Shown in pieces: positions 45,201-58,012 of a DNA stretch of 64,000 nucleotides (the stretch's first letter is position 1; every line of letters begins with the position of its first letter). Source of the stretch: Streptomyces katrae (GTDB lineage: Bacteria > Actinomycetota > Actinomycetes > Streptomycetales > Streptomycetaceae); the NCBI RefSeq assembly GCF_002028425.1, contig NZ_CP020043.1, positions 186,001 through 250,000 on the forward strand, read 5' to 3'. A program made the translations under genes and the position numbers. The notes beneath the pieces were generated by a model, which was given only the letters and a program-made list of their open reading frames with translations, did not search any database and was not told the DNA's origin.

Positions 45201-48200
45201 GGGATCCAGGAGACCGTCGAGTCCGCGGGCGCGGGCGGCGACGGGCCGGACGCCCTGGTGCTGGGGACGCTGCGCCGGGGCGAGGGCGGCACCGGCCGGT
45301 TCCTGCTCTCGCTCGCCGAGGCGCAGACCGGCGGGGCCGCGGTGGACTGGAGCCCGCTGTTCGGCGGGGCGCGCCGGGTGGAGCTGCCCACGTACGCCTT
45401 CCAGCGCGAGCGGTTCTGGCCCGAGGCGGCGCCCGCCGCCCGGGGCACCGGGTCCGCCGACCCGCGCGAGGCGGAGCTGTGGGCCGCGGTGGAGCGCGGC
45501 GACGGCGCGGCCCTGGGCGAGGCGCTGGGCGCCGACGCGGCCCGGGTGGAGGAGCTGCTGCCGCTGCTGTCGGCGTGGCGGGAGAAGGGGCGCGAGCGGT
45601 CCGCGGCGGACGGCCGCCGCTACGGGGTGGCCTGGCGTCCGGTGCGAGACACGGCCCGGCCGGCGCTGCGGGGGACCTGGCTGCTGGCGGTGCCGGACGG
45701 GGGCGCCGCGGAGGCGGACGTCACCCGGGTGCGGGAGGAACTGCTGGGCCGGGGCGCCGAGGTGTCCCTGCTGCCCGTCGGCCCGGACGCGGACCCGGAG
45801 GAGCTGGCCGGGGCGCTCGGGGAGCCGGGGCGGCCGGAGGGGGTGCTGTCCCTGCTGGGGCTGGCGTCCGGGAGCCACCCGGAGCACCCGGAGGTGCCGG
45901 CCGCGCTGGCGGGCACCCTGGCGCTGGTGCGGGCGCTCGGGCGGGCCGGGGTGGATGCTCCGCTGTGGGTGGCGACCCGCTCGGCGGTGGCCACCGCCGC
46001 CGGGGATCCGGCGCCGGACGCGGAGCAGGCGCAGCTGTGGGGGTTCGGTGCGGTCGTCGGGCTGGAACACCCGGACCGCTGGGGCGGGTTGGTCGACCTG
46101 CCGGAGGAGCTCGACGGGCCGGCGCTGCGCCGGCTGAGCGGTGTACTGGCCGCCGGGGAGGGTGAGGACCAGGTCGCGGTGCGGGCCTCGGGGGTCCTCG
46201 GCCGCCGCCTGGTGCGTACGGCGGGCGGCGACGGCGGCTCCTGGAAGCCGCGCGGCACGGTCCTGGTCACCGGCGGCACCGGAGCCCTGGGCGCCCGCTT
46301 CGCCCGCTGGCTCGCCGCGAACGGCGCCGACCGGCTCCTGCTGACCAGCCGCCGCGGGCCCGACGCCCCCGGTGCCGCCGAACTCCTCGCCGAACTCGCC
46401 GGACTCGGCGTCCCCGCCACCGTCCACGCCTGCGACGCCGCCGACCGGGCGGCCCTGGAGGCCGTGCTGGCGACGGTCCCGGCCGACGAGCCGCTGACCG
46501 CCGTCCTGCACACCGCGGGCGCCCTCGGCGACGCGGTGATCGAGTCGCTGACCCCGGCCGGGCTGGCCGGCGTACTGCGGCCGAAGGTGACGGCCGCGCT
46601 GCACCTGCACGAGCTGACCAAGGACCTGGAGCTGGACGCGTTCGTCCTGTTCTCCTCCGTCATGGGCGTCGTCGGCAACGGCGGCCAGGCCGCCTACGCG
46701 GCCGCCAACGCCTCCCTCGACGCCCTCGCCGGGCTGCGCCGCGCCCAGGGCCTGCCCGCCACCTCGGTGGCCTGGGGCGTGTGGGACGGCGGCGGGATGG
46801 CCGGCGCGGCCGGGGAGCACACCCGGCGCGCCGGGTTCCCGGGCATGCCCGCCGAGCAGGCGGTGCGCGCGCTGGCCCCGGCGGTCGCCGGGACGCAGGC
46901 CGCGCCCGTGATCGCCGACATCGACTGGGAGGTCTTCACCCCCCGCTACGCGGCGACCCGGCCGAGCCCGCTGCTCGCCGAGATCGCGGAGGCCCGTACG
47001 GCGCTGGCCGGCGCCCGGAGCGCGGCGGCGGACGACCGGCCGGAACTGGCGTCGAGCCTGGCCGGGCTGACGGCCGCCGAGCAGCACCGGGCCGTGCTGG
47101 ACCTGGTGCGCGCGCAGGCCGCCGTCGTCCTCGGGCACGCCTCGGCGGAGGCGGTCGCACCCGGGCGGGCGTTCAAGGAGGCGGGCTTCGACTCCCTGAC
47201 GGTCGTCCAGATGCGCAACCGCCTCGCCGCCGCCACCGGTCTGCGGCTGCCGACCACGCTGCTGTTCGACAACCCGACGCCGAACGCCCTCGCCGCGTTC
47301 CTGCGCACCCTGCTGGTGGACGACGCGCAGGAGCGGCCCGCCGGGGAGGCGGCCCCCGGGGTCGCGGCGGCTTCGCGGCACGACGACGACCCGATCGCGA
47401 TCGTCGGCATCGGCTGCCGCTTCCCGGGCGGGGTGAGCACCCCGGAGGAGTTCTGGGAGCTGCTGGCGGGCGAGCGGGACGCGGTGTCCGTCCTGCCCGA
47501 GGACCGCGGCTGGGACCTGGAGGAGCTGTACGACCCGGACCCGGAGGCGGCGGGCAAGAGCTACTCCCGCGAGGGCGGGTTCCTGTACGACGCCGCCGAC
47601 TTCGACCCGGCGTTCTTCGGGATCTCCCCGCGCGAGGCACAGGCCATGGACCCGCAGCAGCGGGTGCTGCTCCAGGTGTCGTACGAGGCGCTGGAGCGGG
47701 CGGGCATCGACCCGTCGACCCTGCACGGTAGCCCCACGGGCGTGTTCGCCGGCATGTGCTACCAGGACTACGGCTCCCGGCTGCACGAGGCGCCGGAGGG
47801 CTTCGAGGGCTACCTGGTGACGGGCAAGCACTCCAGTGTGGTGTCGGGCCGGATCAGCTACGTGCTGGGCCTGGAGGGCCCCTCGTACACGGTGGACACG
47901 GCCTGCTCGTCCTCCCTGGTGACGGTGCACATGGCGGCGCAGGCCCTGCGGGACGGCGAGTGCCGGCTGGCGCTGGCGGGCGGGGTCACGATCATGGCGG
48001 CGCCGGGCATGTTCATCGAGTTCAGCCGGCAGCGCGGGCTGGCGCCCGACAGCCGCTGCAAGCCGTTCTCGGACGCGGCCGACGGCATCGGCTGGGGCGA
48101 GGGCGCCGGCATGGTGGTGCTGGAGCGGCTTTCCGACGCGGAGGCCAACGGGCACAAGGTGCTGGCCGTGATCCGGGGTTCGGCGGTGAACCAGGACGGC

Positions 48201-51200
48201 GCGAGCAACGGGCTGGCGGCGCCCAGCGGTCCCGCGCAGCAGCGGGTGATCCGGCAGGCCCTCGCCAACGCGGGCCTGGACGCCTCGGACGTGGACATGG
48301 TCGAGGCGCACGGCACGGGCACGCGGCTGGGCGACCCGATCGAGGCGCAGGCGCTGCTGGCCACGTACGGGCAGGGCCGTGACGCTGACCGCCCGCTGTG
48401 GGTGGGCTCGCTGAAGTCGAACATCGCGCACCCGCAGGCCGCGGCCGGCGTGGCCGGGGTGATCAAGACGGTGCTGGCGATGGAGCACGGGCTGCTGCCC
48501 GCGATCCTGCACCACGACGCGCCTTCCTCCCACGTGGACTGGTCCTCGGGCGCGGTCCGGCCGCTGGCGCGGACCATCGCCTGGCCGGAGGGTCCGGGCC
48601 CGCGCCGGGCCGGGGTGTCGGCCTTCGGCATCAGCGGCACCAACGCGCACGCCGTCCTGGAGCAGTACGTCCCCGCCGGCGGGTCCCGGCCCGCCGCGGG
48701 CGGCGAGGGGGTGCCGTGGCTGCTGTACGGGCGCTCCGAGGCGGCCCTGCGCGAGCAGGCGGCCCGGCTGTCGGCGCACCTCGACGCGCACCCGGGGCAG
48801 CCGGCGGCCGAGGTGGCGCACGCGCTGGCCACGGCGCGCACCGCGTTCGAGCACCGGGCGGCGGTCACGGCCGCGGACCCGGAGGGGATCCGGGGCGCGC
48901 TGGCGGCCCTGGCCGCGGGCGAGGAGGACGCGCCGGGGCTGCTGCGGGGTCAGGCCGCCGACGGCGGCACCGTGTTCGTCTTCCCCGGGCAGGGCGCGCA
49001 GTGGGCGGGCATGGCCGCGCGGCTGCTGGAGGAGTCGCCGGTGTTCGCCGCCCGGATCGCGGAGTGCGAGGAGGCCCTGGGCGCCTTCACCGACTGGTCC
49101 CTGACCGCGGTGCTGCGCGGGGCCGAGGGGGCGCCGCCGCTGGAGCGGGTGGACGTGGTCCAGCCCGTGCTGTTCGCCGTGATGGTCTCCCTGGCCGCGC
49201 TGTGGCGCTCCCACGGCGTCCACCCGGACGCGGTGGTCGGCCACTCCCAGGGCGAGATCGCCGCCGCCTGCGTGGCGGGCGCGCTCTCCCTGGAGGACGC
49301 CGCCCGGGTGGTGGCCCTGCGCAGCCGGGCCCTGGGGGCGATCGCCGGGCGCGGGGGGATGGTGTCGGTGTCCCGGCCGGCCGCCGAGGTGGCCGCGCTG
49401 ATCGCGGACCGCGCCGACGTCCTGGCGGTGGCCACGGTCAACGGCCCGGCGTCCACGGTCGTCGCGGGTGAGACCACGGCCCTGGAGGAGCTGCTGGCGG
49501 CGTGTGAACGCGACGGCGTGCGGGCCCGCCGCATCCCCGTCGACTACGCCTCCCACTCCCCCTACGTGGAGGAGATCCGCGCGGAACTCGCCGCGCTGCT
49601 CGCCCCGGTCACCGCGAAGGCGGCCGACATCCCGTTCTACTCGACGGTCACCGGCGAACCGGTCGACACCACCCGGCTGACCGGCGACTACTGGTACGAG
49701 AACCTGCGCGGCACCGTGCAGTTCGAACGGGCCACCCGGCTGCTGCTGGAGCACGGCCACCGGTTCTTCGTCGAGGTCAGCCCGCACCCGGTGCTGGTCT
49801 CCGGGGTGCAGGACACCGCCGCCGACGCGGGCGCCCCCGTCGTCGCGGTGGGCTCGTTGCGCCGGGGCGAGGGCGGCCGGGCCCGGCTGCTGGCCTCCCT
49901 GGCCGAACTCCACGTGCAGGGCGGCACCGTGGACCGGGCGAGCCTGTTCCCGGCCGGCCCCGGCGGGGCGGCGCACGCCGGGCTGCCGACGTACCCGTTC
50001 CAGCGGCAGCGGCTGTGGCTCGACACCTCCCGCGGCGGCTCCCCCGCCGAGGCGGCCGCCGCGCTGGGCCTGGCCCCGGCCGGGCACCCGCTGCTGGGCG
50101 CGCTCGGTGCCCTGCCGGACTCGGGCGGACTGGCCCTGACCGGCCGGCTGTCCACGCGTACCCACGGCTGGCTCGCCGACCACGGGGTCTCGGGGACGCT
50201 GCTGCTGCCGGGGACGGCCTTCGTGGAGCTGGCGCTGCACGCCGGCGAGCGGGCGGGCTGCCCGGCCGTGGAGGAACTCACCCTGGAGAACCCGCTGCTG
50301 CTGCCCGAGCAGGGCTCCGTGGAGCTGCACCTGGCGGTCGGCGCCCCGGACGGGGGCGGCCGGCGCACCCTCGCGGTGTACTCGCGCCTCGGCGCGGACG
50401 CCGACGGGCCGTGGCTGCGGCACGCCACCGGCGTCCTGACCCCGGAGGCGGACGGCGGCGAAGCCCCCGACACCGGCTGGTTGCCGGACGGCGCCGAGCC
50501 GGTGGACCTCGACGCCCTGTACGGGGCCTTCGACGGGGCCGGCTACCAGTACGGCCCCGCCTTCCGCGGGCTGCGCGCCGCCTGGCGCAGCGGCGAGGAG
50601 GTCTTCGCCGAGGTGGAGCTGCCGGCGGAACTGCCCGGCGGTGCGGGCGCGTTCGGCCTGCACCCGGCGCTGTTCGACGCGGCCCTGCACGGCACGTTCC
50701 TCCAGGGCGGGGGCCGCCGCCGGCTGCCCTTCGCCTGGACGGGCGTACGGCTGGCCCGTACCGGGGCGGGCGCCGTCCGGGCCCGGCTGACCCCGGCCGG
50801 GCAGGACGGGGTCAAGGTGACCCTCACCGACCGGGACGGGCGGCTCGTCGCCTCCGTGGACAGCCTGGTCCTGCGCGAGGTGACGGACGCCCAGCTGCGC
50901 GACGACCGCACCGCCGACCCGCTGTACCGGCTGGACTGGAGCCCGTCCGGTGCCGCGCAGGCGGAACCCGGCACGGCCTGGGCGCTGCTCGGGGACGAGG
51001 ACACCGCCGGGGCCCTGGCGCAGGCGGTCGCCGCCGCCGGCGCCGCCCGGCCCGCCCGGTACTCCGGCCTGCCCGCCCTGCGGGACGCGCTCGGCGCGGG
51101 CGCGCCCGTACCGGACGCGGTGCTGCTGCCGCTGCCTCCCCTGGCCGGCCCGGTCACGGCGGACGCCGTACGGGCGGCGGTCCGCACGGCCCTCGGCCTG

Positions 51201-52931
51201 CTCCAGGACTGGCTGGCGGACGAACGGCTGGCCGGGGCCCGGCTGGTGGTCGTCACCGAAGGAGCCGTGGCGGCCGGCGCGGACGAGCCCGTACGGGACC
51301 TCGTGCACGCCCCGGTGTGGGGGCTGCTGCGCTCCGCGCAGACCGAGAACCCGGGCCGGATCGTCCTCGTGGACACCGCCGGGGCCTCCCCCGGCGCCCT
51401 GTCCGCCGCCCTGTCGGCGGCGGCCGGCGGGGACGAGCCGCAGCTCGCGGTGCGCGGGGACGCGGTGCGCGCCGCCCGTCTGGCCCGCCTCGACGGCCCG
51501 GCCGGCGGACGCGAGAGCGCCGGCTACGGCCCCGAGGGCACCGTCCTGATCACCGGCGGCACCGGCACCCTCGGCCGGCTCGTCGCCCGCCACCTGGTGG
51601 CCTCGTACGGGGTGCGGCACCTGCTGCTGACCACCCGGTCGGGCCCGGACGCGCCCGGCGCCCGCGAACTGGTCGCCGAGCTCGCCGGGTCGGGGGCCTC
51701 GGCCACCGTCGTCGCCTGCGACACCGCCGACCGGGCCGCGCTGGCCTCCGTGCTGGCCTCCGTACCGGCGGCGCAGCCGCTGACGGCGGTGATCCATGCC
51801 GCCGGGGTCCTCGACGACGGGGTGCTGACCTCCCTCACCGGGGAGCGGGCGGACGCCGTGCTGCGCCCGAAGGTGGACGCGGCACTGCACCTGCACGAGC
51901 TCACCCGCGACCTGGACCTGGCGGAGTTCGTCCTGTTCTCCGGCGCCGCCGGCACCTTCGGCACCTCCGGGCAGGCGCACTACGCGGCGGCGAACGTCTT
52001 CCTCGACGCGCTCGCCGCGCACCGGCGGGCGTCCGGCCTGCCGGGCACGTCCGTGGCCTGGGGATTCTGGGCGGAGCGCAGCGCGATGACCGGGCACCTG
52101 GACGAGACGGCCGTGCGCCGGCTCGGCCGGGCGGGCATCGCCGAGATGTCCTCCGCGCAGGGCCTGGCCTTCTTCGACGCCGCCCACGGCACCGGGGAGC
52201 CCCTGGTGCTGGCGCTGCGACTCGAGACCGCGGCCCTGCGGGAGCGGGCGGCGGCCGGCACCCTGCCGGCGCTGCTGCGCGGCCTGGTGCGCGTCCCGGC
52301 CCGCCGGGCGGCGGCCGACGGGGCGCAGGCCGCGGAGGGTGCCGCCGGGGCCGTGCCGGAGACGGCCGGTCCCGCCCTGGCCGACCGGCTGGCGGGCCTC
52401 CCGGAGGCCGAGCGGACGGAGCGGCTGGTGGAGCTGGTCGTCGGGCAGGTCGCCGCGGTGCTCGGGCACGCCTCGGCGGCGCAGATCGAACCGGAACAGG
52501 CCTTCAAGGCCCTCGGGTTCGACTCGCTGAGCGCGGTGGAGCTCCGCAACCGAATGAATCGAGCCACGGGGCTGCGGCTGTCGGCGACCCTCGCCTTCGA
52601 CCACCCGACGCCGCTGGCGCTCGCCGCGCACCTGGGCGAGGAGCTGGCCCGCAGCAGGCGGCCGTCCGCCGACCGGGTGCTGGCCGGCCTCGGCCTGGCC
52701 GACGACCTGCTGTCCTCCGTTTCCGGTACGGACGGGGACCGGTCGCGCATCGTGGCCCGGCTTCGGGAGCTGGCGGCGAAGTACGCCGGATCCGGAGCGG
52801 ATCCCACGGCGGTCTCGACGGCTTCCTTCTCGATCCTCTCGGCCGATTCAAGTGAGAATCCAGACACCCCGGTGAGCATCGAATCCGCCAGCGACGACGA
52901 GCTGTTCGCCCTGATCGACAGCGACGTGTAG
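39273..52931 (+). CDS. Modular type I PKS: loading module plus extension modules 1 and 2
   Basis: About 4552 residues. Loading module: KSQ (about 24-445; active Cys replaced by Gln193 in DTGQSSS), AT (about 550-880; GHSVG and HAFH, malonyl) and ACP (about 1065-1140), giving an acetyl starter by malonyl decarboxylation. Module 1: KS (Cys1333), AT (GHSQG, YASH; methylmalonyl), KR (about 2325-2520), ACP (about 2610-2680). Module 2: KS (Cys2878), AT (GHSQG, YASH; methylmalonyl), DH (His3637 in [10 protein letters not shown]), KR with LDD (B-type), ACP (about 4385-4460), then a C-terminal docking tail. No ER. The linker before ACP1 holds an Ala/Gly repeat. ATG at 39273 is preferred for purine-rich upstream sequence; 39255 is possible. 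Confidence 0.95.
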   Translation: MAEMAEHTPGSLPNGGAVPADSRIAVIGLSCRLPQAPDPEALWRLLGDGTDAVTPVPADRLDPAVFYDPDPAAPGRTNSRWGGHLDRVDAFDPAFFGISPREAAAMDPQQRLVLELAWEALEHAGIVPSALRGEHAGVFVGAMWDDYATLSHRLGPESIGRHTITGLHRSVLANRLSYLLGLRGPSLTVDTGQSSSLVAVHLACESLRTGESSVALVGGVNLALAPESTVTAAKFGGLSPDGRCFTFDARANGFVRGEGGGVVVLKPLARALADGDRVLGVIAGSAVNNDGGGEGLTAPSREGQEDVLRRAYERAGVDPLAVQYVELHGTGTAVGDPVEAAALGAVLGAGRPAGRPLLVGSVKTNIGHLEGAAGIAGLIKTLLSLGRRTLPPSLHFETPNPDIPLEELRLEVVTGLRPWALPDRPLVAGVSSFGMGGTNCHVVLEEAPREVPAAAPEAPAAHPLPYTVSGTTPEALRAQALRLRDWLDGDAAAAAGPAGLSRALAGTRTAFEHRAVVVAADREELARGLDALARDQRAAGLVRGRAGRGAGGLAVLFAGQGSQRLGMGRGLYEAFPVFAQAFDAVCAELGGGLREVVFGEDAEALNRTGTAQPALFAVEVALYRLVESWGVVPEFVGGHSVGEIAAAHVAGVLSLKDAAVLVGARGRLMEALPEGGVMVSVQAAEERVTPLLVPGTAIAAVNGPEAVVVSGAREAVSGVIGRLAELDVKSKALRVSHAFHSPLMDPMLDEFRAAVAGLDFRRPAIPFVSALTGGLVTDEVAHPDYWVSHVREAVRFHDAVRTLESEGATAFLELGPDGVLTAMARACLADEAAAVLVPALRRQGDEARALLTATAGLYAHGALAALPLGVPAGPAARDLPTYAFQRERHWLNATPNGPAPAPAAAQAQAQAPAAAQAPAPAPAPAPTSAVAAAAAQAPARTPVAGEGREAAAQAQGHTGKPAQDQARTPASGPGRTPAPTAAEGAGAAAAGAGAAAAGAGAAAAGAGAAAAGAGAAAAGAGAAAAGARRAAAPDADEAAAGTAAAPGHPLRERLAPLAHADQVRELTDLVRAHAAALLEYAGPHRIDPAHSFKSLGLDSLTAVELRGSLASATGLPLPATLLFDHPTSAAVGHHLADELFAPAAETAPAPAPGTAAGPEDDDPVVIVGMACRLPGGVNSPEDLWNLVSEGTDAISGFPADRGWDLEGLYDEDPANPGTTYTRSGGFLYDATRFDAAAFGISPREAAAMEPQQRLLLEVSWEALERAGIDVSTLRGSNTGVYVGATAQEYGSRLHEVSDGSEGYALTGGTPSVASGRISYTYGFEGAALTVDTACSSSLVALHLAAQAVRRGEVSMALAGGATVLSTPGMFVEFSRQRGLSADGRCKAFAAAADGTGWAEGVGLVVLERLSDAVANGHPVLAVVRGSAVNQDGASNGLTAPNGPSQQRVIRRALADAGLSAAEVDAVEAHGTGTKLGDPIEAQALLATYGQGREGGEPLWLGSLKSNIGHAQAAAGVAGVIKMVEALRHGVLPKTLHVDEPTPHVDWSAGGVELLTEAVAWPGTGAARRAAVSSFGISGTNAHLILEQAPEAPETPETPGAPGAPVAGVPAPPAVAWPVSAHGGEALRAQAARLHAHVEAAPGLGLAEVGASLVFSRAALEHRAVVVGADRAELLEALDALARGEADARVVTGRATAGRRTVFVFPGQGSQWLGMAARLMDESPVFAARIAECGKALAPHTDWSLTEVLRDTEGAWLERVDVVQPVLFAVMVSLAALWRAHGVHPDAVVGHSQGEIAAACVAGALSLEDAALVVALRSRALGALAGRGGMVFLPLPVDGARSLVARWDGRIGVAAVNGPLSTVVSGDSAALDELMERAERDGIRARRVPVDYASHSHHVEEIREELARLLAPVTPRASEIPFCSTVTGEPIDTTRLTGEYWYENLRGTVRFEEATRLLLGTGHDVFVEVSPHPVITTGIQETVESAGAGGDGPDALVLGTLRRGEGGTGRFLLSLAEAQTGGAAVDWSPLFGGARRVELPTYAFQRERFWPEAAPAARGTGSADPREAELWAAVERGDGAALGEALGADAARVEELLPLLSAWREKGRERSAADGRRYGVAWRPVRDTARPALRGTWLLAVPDGGAAEADVTRVREELLGRGAEVSLLPVGPDADPEELAGALGEPGRPEGVLSLLGLASGSHPEHPEVPAALAGTLALVRALGRAGVDAPLWVATRSAVATAAGDPAPDAEQAQLWGFGAVVGLEHPDRWGGLVDLPEELDGPALRRLSGVLAAGEGEDQVAVRASGVLGRRLVRTAGGDGGSWKPRGTVLVTGGTGALGARFARWLAANGADRLLLTSRRGPDAPGAAELLAELAGLGVPATVHACDAADRAALEAVLATVPADEPLTAVLHTAGALGDAVIESLTPAGLAGVLRPKVTAALHLHELTKDLELDAFVLFSSVMGVVGNGGQAAYAAANASLDALAGLRRAQGLPATSVAWGVWDGGGMAGAAGEHTRRAGFPGMPAEQAVRALAPAVAGTQAAPVIADIDWEVFTPRYAATRPSPLLAEIAEARTALAGARSAAADDRPELASSLAGLTAAEQHRAVLDLVRAQAAVVLGHASAEAVAPGRAFKEAGFDSLTVVQMRNRLAAATGLRLPTTLLFDNPTPNALAAFLRTLLVDDAQERPAGEAAPGVAAASRHDDDPIAIVGIGCRFPGGVSTPEEFWELLAGERDAVSVLPEDRGWDLEELYDPDPEAAGKSYSREGGFLYDAADFDPAFFGISPREAQAMDPQQRVLLQVSYEALERAGIDPSTLHGSPTGVFAGMCYQDYGSRLHEAPEGFEGYLVTGKHSSVVSGRISYVLGLEGPSYTVDTACSSSLVTVHMAAQALRDGECRLALAGGVTIMAAPGMFIEFSRQRGLAPDSRCKPFSDAADGIGWGEGAGMVVLERLSDAEANGHKVLAVIRGSAVNQDGASNGLAAPSGPAQQRVIRQALANAGLDASDVDMVEAHGTGTRLGDPIEAQALLATYGQGRDADRPLWVGSLKSNIAHPQAAAGVAGVIKTVLAMEHGLLPAILHHDAPSSHVDWSSGAVRPLARTIAWPEGPGPRRAGVSAFGISGTNAHAVLEQYVPAGGSRPAAGGEGVPWLLYGRSEAALREQAARLSAHLDAHPGQPAAEVAHALATARTAFEHRAAVTAADPEGIRGALAALAAGEEDAPGLLRGQAADGGTVFVFPGQGAQWAGMAARLLEESPVFAARIAECEEALGAFTDWSLTAVLRGAEGAPPLERVDVVQPVLFAVMVSLAALWRSHGVHPDAVVGHSQGEIAAACVAGALSLEDAARVVALRSRALGAIAGRGGMVSVSRPAAEVAALIADRADVLAVATVNGPASTVVAGETTALEELLAACERDGVRARRIPVDYASHSPYVEEIRAELAALLAPVTAKAADIPFYSTVTGEPVDTTRLTGDYWYENLRGTVQFERATRLLLEHGHRFFVEVSPHPVLVSGVQDTAADAGAPVVAVGSLRRGEGGRARLLASLAELHVQGGTVDRASLFPAGPGGAAHAGLPTYPFQRQRLWLDTSRGGSPAEAAAALGLAPAGHPLLGALGALPDSGGLALTGRLSTRTHGWLADHGVSGTLLLPGTAFVELALHAGERAGCPAVEELTLENPLLLPEQGSVELHLAVGAPDGGGRRTLAVYSRLGADADGPWLRHATGVLTPEADGGEAPDTGWLPDGAEPVDLDALYGAFDGAGYQYGPAFRGLRAAWRSGEEVFAEVELPAELPGGAGAFGLHPALFDAALHGTFLQGGGRRRLPFAWTGVRLARTGAGAVRARLTPAGQDGVKVTLTDRDGRLVASVDSLVLREVTDAQLRDDRTADPLYRLDWSPSGAAQAEPGTAWALLGDEDTAGALAQAVAAAGAARPARYSGLPALRDALGAGAPVPDAVLLPLPPLAGPVTADAVRAAVRTALGLLQDWLADERLAGARLVVVTEGAVAAGADEPVRDLVHAPVWGLLRSAQTENPGRIVLVDTAGASPGALSAALSAAAGGDEPQLAVRGDAVRAARLARLDGPAGGRESAGYGPEGTVLITGGTGTLGRLVARHLVASYGVRHLLLTTRSGPDAPGARELVAELAGSGASATVVACDTADRAALASVLASVPAAQPLTAVIHAAGVLDDGVLTSLTGERADAVLRPKVDAALHLHELTRDLDLAEFVLFSGAAGTFGTSGQAHYAAANVFLDALAAHRRASGLPGTSVAWGFWAERSAMTGHLDETAVRRLGRAGIAEMSSAQGLAFFDAAHGTGEPLVLALRLETAALRERAAAGTLPALLRGLVRVPARRAAADGAQAAEGAAGAVPETAGPALADRLAGLPEAERTERLVELVVGQVAAVLGHASAAQIEPEQAFKALGFDSLSAVELRNRMNRATGLRLSATLAFDHPTPLALAAHLGEELARSRRPSADRVLAGLGLADDLLSSVSGTDGDRSRIVARLRELAAKYAGSGADPTAVSTASFSILSADSSENPDTPVSIESASDDELFALIDSDV
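42222..42347 (+). repeat. 21-bp in-frame tandem repeat in the PKS loading-module linker
   Basis: Six copies of a 21-base unit coding GAGAAAA (about residues 984-1025), between AT and ACP of the loading module. Near-perfect copies point to recent slippage. Confidence 0.9.
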
Positions 52932-52976
52932 CCGGCCCGGACGACGGCTACTACAGGAACGGGGATCGGCTCCGCG

Positions 52977-55900
52977 ATGGCAGACACCGAGGAGAAGCTC
53001 CGCACTTACCTCCGCAAGGCGACCGCCGATCTCCAGGAGACGCGGCGGCGCCTGCGGGAGGCGGAGGCCGCGGCGGGCGAGCCGGTCGCCATCGTGGGGA
53101 TGGGCTGCCGCTTCCCCGGCGGTGTCACCTCGCCCGAGGAGCTGTGGGAGCTCGTCGCCTCCGGCGGGGACGGGATGTCGGCCTTCCCCGCCGACCGCGG
53201 CTGGAACGTCGGCGCGGCCTACTCGCCCACCGGGCACGACCCGGTGGGCGGGTTCCTGTACGACGCGGACCGCTTCGACGCGGACTTCTTCGGGATCTCC
53301 CCGCGCGAGGCGCAGGCCATGGACCCCCAGCAGCGGCTGCTGCTGGAGACCTCGTGGGAGGCCTTCGAGCGGGCGGGCATCGACCCGCTGTCGGTGAAGG
53401 GGCAGCGGATCGGCGTCTTCGCCGGGCTGATGTACCACGACTACGGGACGGGCGTCGCCGAGGTCCCCGAGGAACTGCGGGGCTACCTGGTCAACGGCAG
53501 CGCGGGCAGCGTGGCCACGGGCCGGATCGCGTACACGCTGGGCCTGGAGGGCCCGGCGGTGACCGTGGACACCGCCTGCTCCTCCTCCCTGGTCGCCCTG
53601 CACCTGGCGGTACAGGCCCTGCGGCGCGGCGAGTGCACGATGGCCCTCGCGGGCGGTGCGACGGTCATGTCCACGCCCGTGATGTTCCTCGACTTCATGA
53701 AGCAGGGCGGGCTGGCCGTCGACGGCCGCTGCAAGTCCTTCGCCGAGGGCGCGGACGGCACCGGCTTCGCCGAAGGCGTCGGCATGCTGCTCGTGGAACG
53801 GCTCTCGGACGCCGTGGCGAACGGACACCGCGTCCTGGCCGTCGTCCGCGGCTCCGCCGTCAACCAGGACGGCGCCAGCAACGGCCTGACCGCCCCCAAC
53901 GGGCCGGCGCAGCAGCGGGTCATCCGGCAGGCCCTGGATGCCGCCGGGCTGACCGCCGCCGACGTGGACGCGGTGGAGGCGCACGGCACGGGCACCAGGC
54001 TGGGCGACCCGATCGAGGCGCAGGCGCTGATGGCCGCGTACGGGCAGGACCGCGGGGCGGATCTGCCGCTGTGGCTGGGCTCCCTGAAGTCCAACATCGG
54101 TCACACGCAGGCCGCGGCGGGCGTCGGCGGGGTGATCAAGATGGTGCAGGCGATGCGGCACGGCGTCCTGCCGCGCACCCTGCACGCCGACGTGCCCTCC
54201 TCCGGCATCGACTGGTCGGCGGGAGCGGTGGAGCTGCTGACGCGGGAGCGGCCGTGGCCGGAGACCGGCCGGGTCCGCCGTGCGGGGGTCTCCTCCTTCG
54301 GGGCGAGCGGCACGAACGCCCACGTGATCCTGGAGCAGGCCCCGGAAGCCGGCGCCGTGGAGGCGGCCGTCGGACCGGCCGCCGTGCCGGTCTCCGGACC
54401 GGTCCCGGTGGCGCTGTCGGGGCGCTCGGCCGAGGCACTGCGGGCGCAGGCGGGGCGGCTGCTGTCGTTCCTGGAGGCCCGTCCCGAACTGGGCACGGCC
54501 GAGGTGGCGCACGCACTGACCCGCCGCTCCGAGCTGGAGCACCGTGCGGTGGTCGTGGGCCGGGACCGCGACACGCTGGTGCGGGGCCTGACGGCCCTGG
54601 CCTCGGGCGAGCCGGACCCGGCCGTCGTCTCCGGTCACGCGACCGGGCGGGGGCGGCTGGCGGTGCTCTTCACGGGCCAGGGCAGCCAGCGGATCGGCAT
54701 GGGCCGCGAGCTGTACGAGACGTTCCCGGTATTCGCGGCCGCCTTCGACGCGGTGTGCGCGGAACTGGGTGGCGACCTCAAGGAGATCGTCTTCGGCGAG
54801 AACGCCGAAGCCCTGGACCGCACTGGAACCACCCAGCCCGCCCTCTTCGCCATCGAGGTCGCCCTCTACCGACTCGTCGAATCCTGGGGCATCGCCCCGC
54901 GGTTCGTCGGCGGCCACTCGGTCGGCGAGATCGCCGCCGCACACATCGCCGGAGTGCTGTCCCTGCACGACGCGGCCGTACTCGTCACTGCGCGGGGCCA
55001 GCTCATGGAAGCCCTCCCCGAGGGCGGGATCATGGTCTCCGTCCAGGCCTCCGAAGACCAGGTCACACCGCTGCTCGTGCCCGGCGCGGCCATCGCCGCC
55101 GTCAACGGGCCCGAGGCCGTGGTCATCTCCGGGGTCCGGGAAGCCGTCGAAGGTGTCGTCGCGCTGCTCGCCGCACAGGACGTCAAGTCCAAGCCCCTGC
55201 GCGTCAGCCACGCCTTCCACTCCCCCCTCATGGATCCCATGCTGGAGGAGTTCCGGAACGCCATCTCCGGCCTGGACTTCCACCAACCGAACATCCCCTT
55301 CGTGTCCGCCCTCACCGGCAGCCTGGTGACGGACGAGATCGCCCACCCCGACTACTGGGTCAGCCACGTCCGCGAAGCCGTCCGCTTCCACCACGCCATC
55401 CGCACCCTCGAAACCGAAGGCGCCACCACCATCCTGGAACTGGGCCCGGACGGCGTGCTGACCGCCATGGCCCGCCCCTGCCTCACCAACGAGAACACCG
55501 CACTCGTCCCCACCCTCCGCCGGGACCGCGACGAGGCCGACTCCGCGGTCACCGCCCTCGCCCACCTCCTCACCGCAGGCGGCCTCGCCGACCGCACCGC
55601 CTTCTTCACCGGCGCGCCCTCCGCCTCCGTCGACCTCCCCACCTACGCCTTCCAGCGCGCGTCGTACTGGCTCGACGCCACGACCACCCTCCCGGCCGCC
55701 GCCCGGGACGCGGGCGACGCCCGCTTCTGGGCCGCCGTCGAAGAGGCCGACGCCGCCTCCCTGGCCTCGGCGCTGGACCTGGACGGCACCGGGGACGAGG
55801 CGTCCCTGGACGCGCTGCGCGCCGCGCTCCCGCTGCTCGCCTCCTGGCGGGCCCGGGAGCGGGAGCGGTCGGCCGCGGCGGACAGGACGTACGAGGTGAC

Positions 55901-57872
55901 GTGGACCCGGCTCGCGCAGGAGCCGGCCCGGCCCGCCCTGTCGGGGACCTGGCTGGTGGCCGTACCCGCCGGGCACGCGGCGGACGCCTGGACGGACGCG
56001 GTGGTCGGGGCCCTGACCCGGTACGGCGCCAAGGCGCTCGTACGGGCCGTGCCCTCGCACCCCGCCGGCCGGGCGGAGTACCGCGCGTTCCTCGCGGAGG
56101 CGGAGCGCGACGCCCCGGCCCTCGCCGGGGTGCTGTCGCTGCTCGCCCTCGACACCCGGGACCGTACGGACGGCTCCGCCGTCTCCGGCGGGCTCGCCGG
56201 GACGCTGCTGCTGCTCCAGGCCCTCGGTGACGCGTCCTCAGCGGCTCCGCTGTGGACGGTCACCCGGGGCGCGGTCGCGGCCGGCCCCGGTGAGTCGCCC
56301 GCCGACGCCCGGCAGGCGGAGGTGTGGGGGCTGGGCCGGGTCGCGGCGCTGGAGTGCCCCCAGTCGTGGGGCGGGCTGGTGGACCTGCCGTCCGAGCCCG
56401 CCGACCCGCGGGCCCAGGAGCGGCTGGCCTCCCTGCTCGCGGCGGACGGCGGCGAGGACCAGGCCGCGGTACGGGCCTCCGGCGTCCTCGGGCGCCGCCT
56501 CACCCGTACGGCCGCTCCCGCCGACGGCTGGACTCCGCGCGGGACCGTGCTCGTCACCGGTGGAACCGGCGCCCTCGGCGCCCGCTTCGCTCGCTGGCTC
56601 GCCGCGAACGGCGCCACCCGGCTCCTGCTCACCAGCCGGCGCGGCCTCCAGGCACCCGGAGCGCCCGAACTCCTCACGGAACTCACCGCGCTGGGCGTCC
56701 CCACCACCATCGCCGCCTGCGACGCCGGCGACCGCGCCGCCCTTGCGGCGCTGCTCGCGGCCGTCCCGGCCGACGAGCCGCTGACCGCTGTCCTGCACAC
56801 CGCGGGCACCCTCGACGACGGCCTGGTGGAGACCCTGACGCCCGAGCGGTTCGAGTCCGTCCTGCGGTCCAAGGTGCTCGCGGCCCGTCACCTGGACGAG
56901 CTCACCCGGGACGCGGACCTGGACGCCTTCGTGCTGTTCTCCTCCGTCGCGGGCACCCTGGGCTCTCCCGGGCAGGCCAACTACGCCGCCGCCAACGCCG
57001 GTCTGGACGCGCTCGCCGAGCGGCGCCGGGGCCTCGGCCTGCCGGCCGTGTCGATCGCGTTCGGCGCCTGGGCGGGCGGGGGCATGGCCACCGACGGCAC
57101 GGGCGAGGTGGACGAGCGGCTGGCCCGGGGCGGGGTGGTGCCGATGCGCCCCGAGCACGTGGTCCCGGCGGTCGCCCGGGCCGTCGCCGCGGGTGCCCCC
57201 ACGACGGTGATCGGCGACCTCGACTGGGAGCGCTTCACCCGGGACTTCACCGCCGGCCGCCCCAGCGCCCTCCTCACGGGTGTCCCGGAGGCCGCCCGGG
57301 TGCTCGACGCCCTGGCCGCCGGACCGGGCCGCGGGGCGGACGGGGACACCGCCGCGACCGGGGCCGGGCTGCGCGAGCGGATCGCCGCGCTGGCCCCCGA
57401 GAAGCGGACGGCGGCCCTGGTGGACCTGGTGTGCGTGCACACCGCGGTCGTCCTGGGCCACGCGGACAAGCGGACGGTCCAGCCGCACCGCACCTTCCGC
57501 GAGCTGGGCTTCGCCTCCCTGACCGCCGTCGAGTTCCGCAACCGGCTCGGCTCCGCCACCGGGATGCGGCTCAGCCCCACGATGGTGTTCGACCACCCGA
57601 CGCCGCTCGCCCTCGCCGGACAGCTCCTCTGCGACCTGGGGCTGGACGAGGACCCCACCGCCGCGCTGATCGCGGACGTGGAGCGGCTGGAACGCGCGGC
57701 CCTCGCACTGGACGAGGCGGACGGCGCCCGTACGGAGATCGCCGACCGGCTGCGCGTCCTGCTGGGGAAGATCGACCCGGCCGGGGCGGAGGAGCCCGCG
57801 GCCCTGGAGCTCGACGACGCCGACGCCGGGGACGTGTTCGCCTACATCGACCAGAAGTACGGCGCGCTCTAG
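52977..57872 (+). CDS. Modular type I PKS: extension module 3 (KS-AT-KR-ACP)
   Basis: A 1631-residue single module. An N-terminal coiled-coil docking segment (1-33; [21 protein letters not shown]) is followed by KS (about 37-460; Cys201 in DTACSSS), AT (about 560-890; GHSVG, HAFH; malonyl), KR (about 1189-1400; LDD, B-type expected) and ACP (about 1475-1550). The carrier motif reads GFASL, with the usual Asp before the phosphopantetheine Ser1511 changed to Ala. The C-terminal tail is a docking segment. ATG at 52977, 45 bases after PKS1. It predicts a two-carbon extension reduced to a hydroxyl. Confidence 0.95.
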   Translation: MADTEEKLRTYLRKATADLQETRRRLREAEAAAGEPVAIVGMGCRFPGGVTSPEELWELVASGGDGMSAFPADRGWNVGAAYSPTGHDPVGGFLYDADRFDADFFGISPREAQAMDPQQRLLLETSWEAFERAGIDPLSVKGQRIGVFAGLMYHDYGTGVAEVPEELRGYLVNGSAGSVATGRIAYTLGLEGPAVTVDTACSSSLVALHLAVQALRRGECTMALAGGATVMSTPVMFLDFMKQGGLAVDGRCKSFAEGADGTGFAEGVGMLLVERLSDAVANGHRVLAVVRGSAVNQDGASNGLTAPNGPAQQRVIRQALDAAGLTAADVDAVEAHGTGTRLGDPIEAQALMAAYGQDRGADLPLWLGSLKSNIGHTQAAAGVGGVIKMVQAMRHGVLPRTLHADVPSSGIDWSAGAVELLTRERPWPETGRVRRAGVSSFGASGTNAHVILEQAPEAGAVEAAVGPAAVPVSGPVPVALSGRSAEALRAQAGRLLSFLEARPELGTAEVAHALTRRSELEHRAVVVGRDRDTLVRGLTALASGEPDPAVVSGHATGRGRLAVLFTGQGSQRIGMGRELYETFPVFAAAFDAVCAELGGDLKEIVFGENAEALDRTGTTQPALFAIEVALYRLVESWGIAPRFVGGHSVGEIAAAHIAGVLSLHDAAVLVTARGQLMEALPEGGIMVSVQASEDQVTPLLVPGAAIAAVNGPEAVVISGVREAVEGVVALLAAQDVKSKPLRVSHAFHSPLMDPMLEEFRNAISGLDFHQPNIPFVSALTGSLVTDEIAHPDYWVSHVREAVRFHHAIRTLETEGATTILELGPDGVLTAMARPCLTNENTALVPTLRRDRDEADSAVTALAHLLTAGGLADRTAFFTGAPSASVDLPTYAFQRASYWLDATTTLPAAARDAGDARFWAAVEEADAASLASALDLDGTGDEASLDALRAALPLLASWRARERERSAAADRTYEVTWTRLAQEPARPALSGTWLVAVPAGHAADAWTDAVVGALTRYGAKALVRAVPSHPAGRAEYRAFLAEAERDAPALAGVLSLLALDTRDRTDGSAVSGGLAGTLLLLQALGDASSAAPLWTVTRGAVAAGPGESPADARQAEVWGLGRVAALECPQSWGGLVDLPSEPADPRAQERLASLLAADGGEDQAAVRASGVLGRRLTRTAAPADGWTPRGTVLVTGGTGALGARFARWLAANGATRLLLTSRRGLQAPGAPELLTELTALGVPTTIAACDAGDRAALAALLAAVPADEPLTAVLHTAGTLDDGLVETLTPERFESVLRSKVLAARHLDELTRDADLDAFVLFSSVAGTLGSPGQANYAAANAGLDALAERRRGLGLPAVSIAFGAWAGGGMATDGTGEVDERLARGGVVPMRPEHVVPAVARAVAAGAPTTVIGDLDWERFTRDFTAGRPSALLTGVPEAARVLDALAAGPGRGADGDTAATGAGLRERIAALAPEKRTAALVDLVCVHTAVVLGHADKRTVQPHRTFRELGFASLTAVEFRNRLGSATGMRLSPTMVFDHPTPLALAGQLLCDLGLDEDPTAALIADVERLERAALALDEADGARTEIADRLRVLLGKIDPAGAEEPAALELDDADAGDVFAYIDQKYGAL

Positions 57873-58012
57873 CCCGCTCCCCCGCGCCGGCCGGGGCGCC
57901 GTCCCCGTGCCGGCCGGGCCCCGTCCCCGCGCCGACGGCCTCCCGTACTCCCCTCCCCCACCACCACGCCTGCCCGCCACGCACCACCACACGAACCGGG
58001 TGACCTTCCAGC

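Noticed and set aside
39249..52631. Antisense open frame of 4460 codons opposite the PKS gene, and similar long frames opposite the NRPS (45-4181) and PKS3 (57869-63976)
   Set aside because: They result from extreme third-position GC. Their translations are Gly/Ala/Arg-rich with no family match, while the other strand encodes clear catalytic domains.
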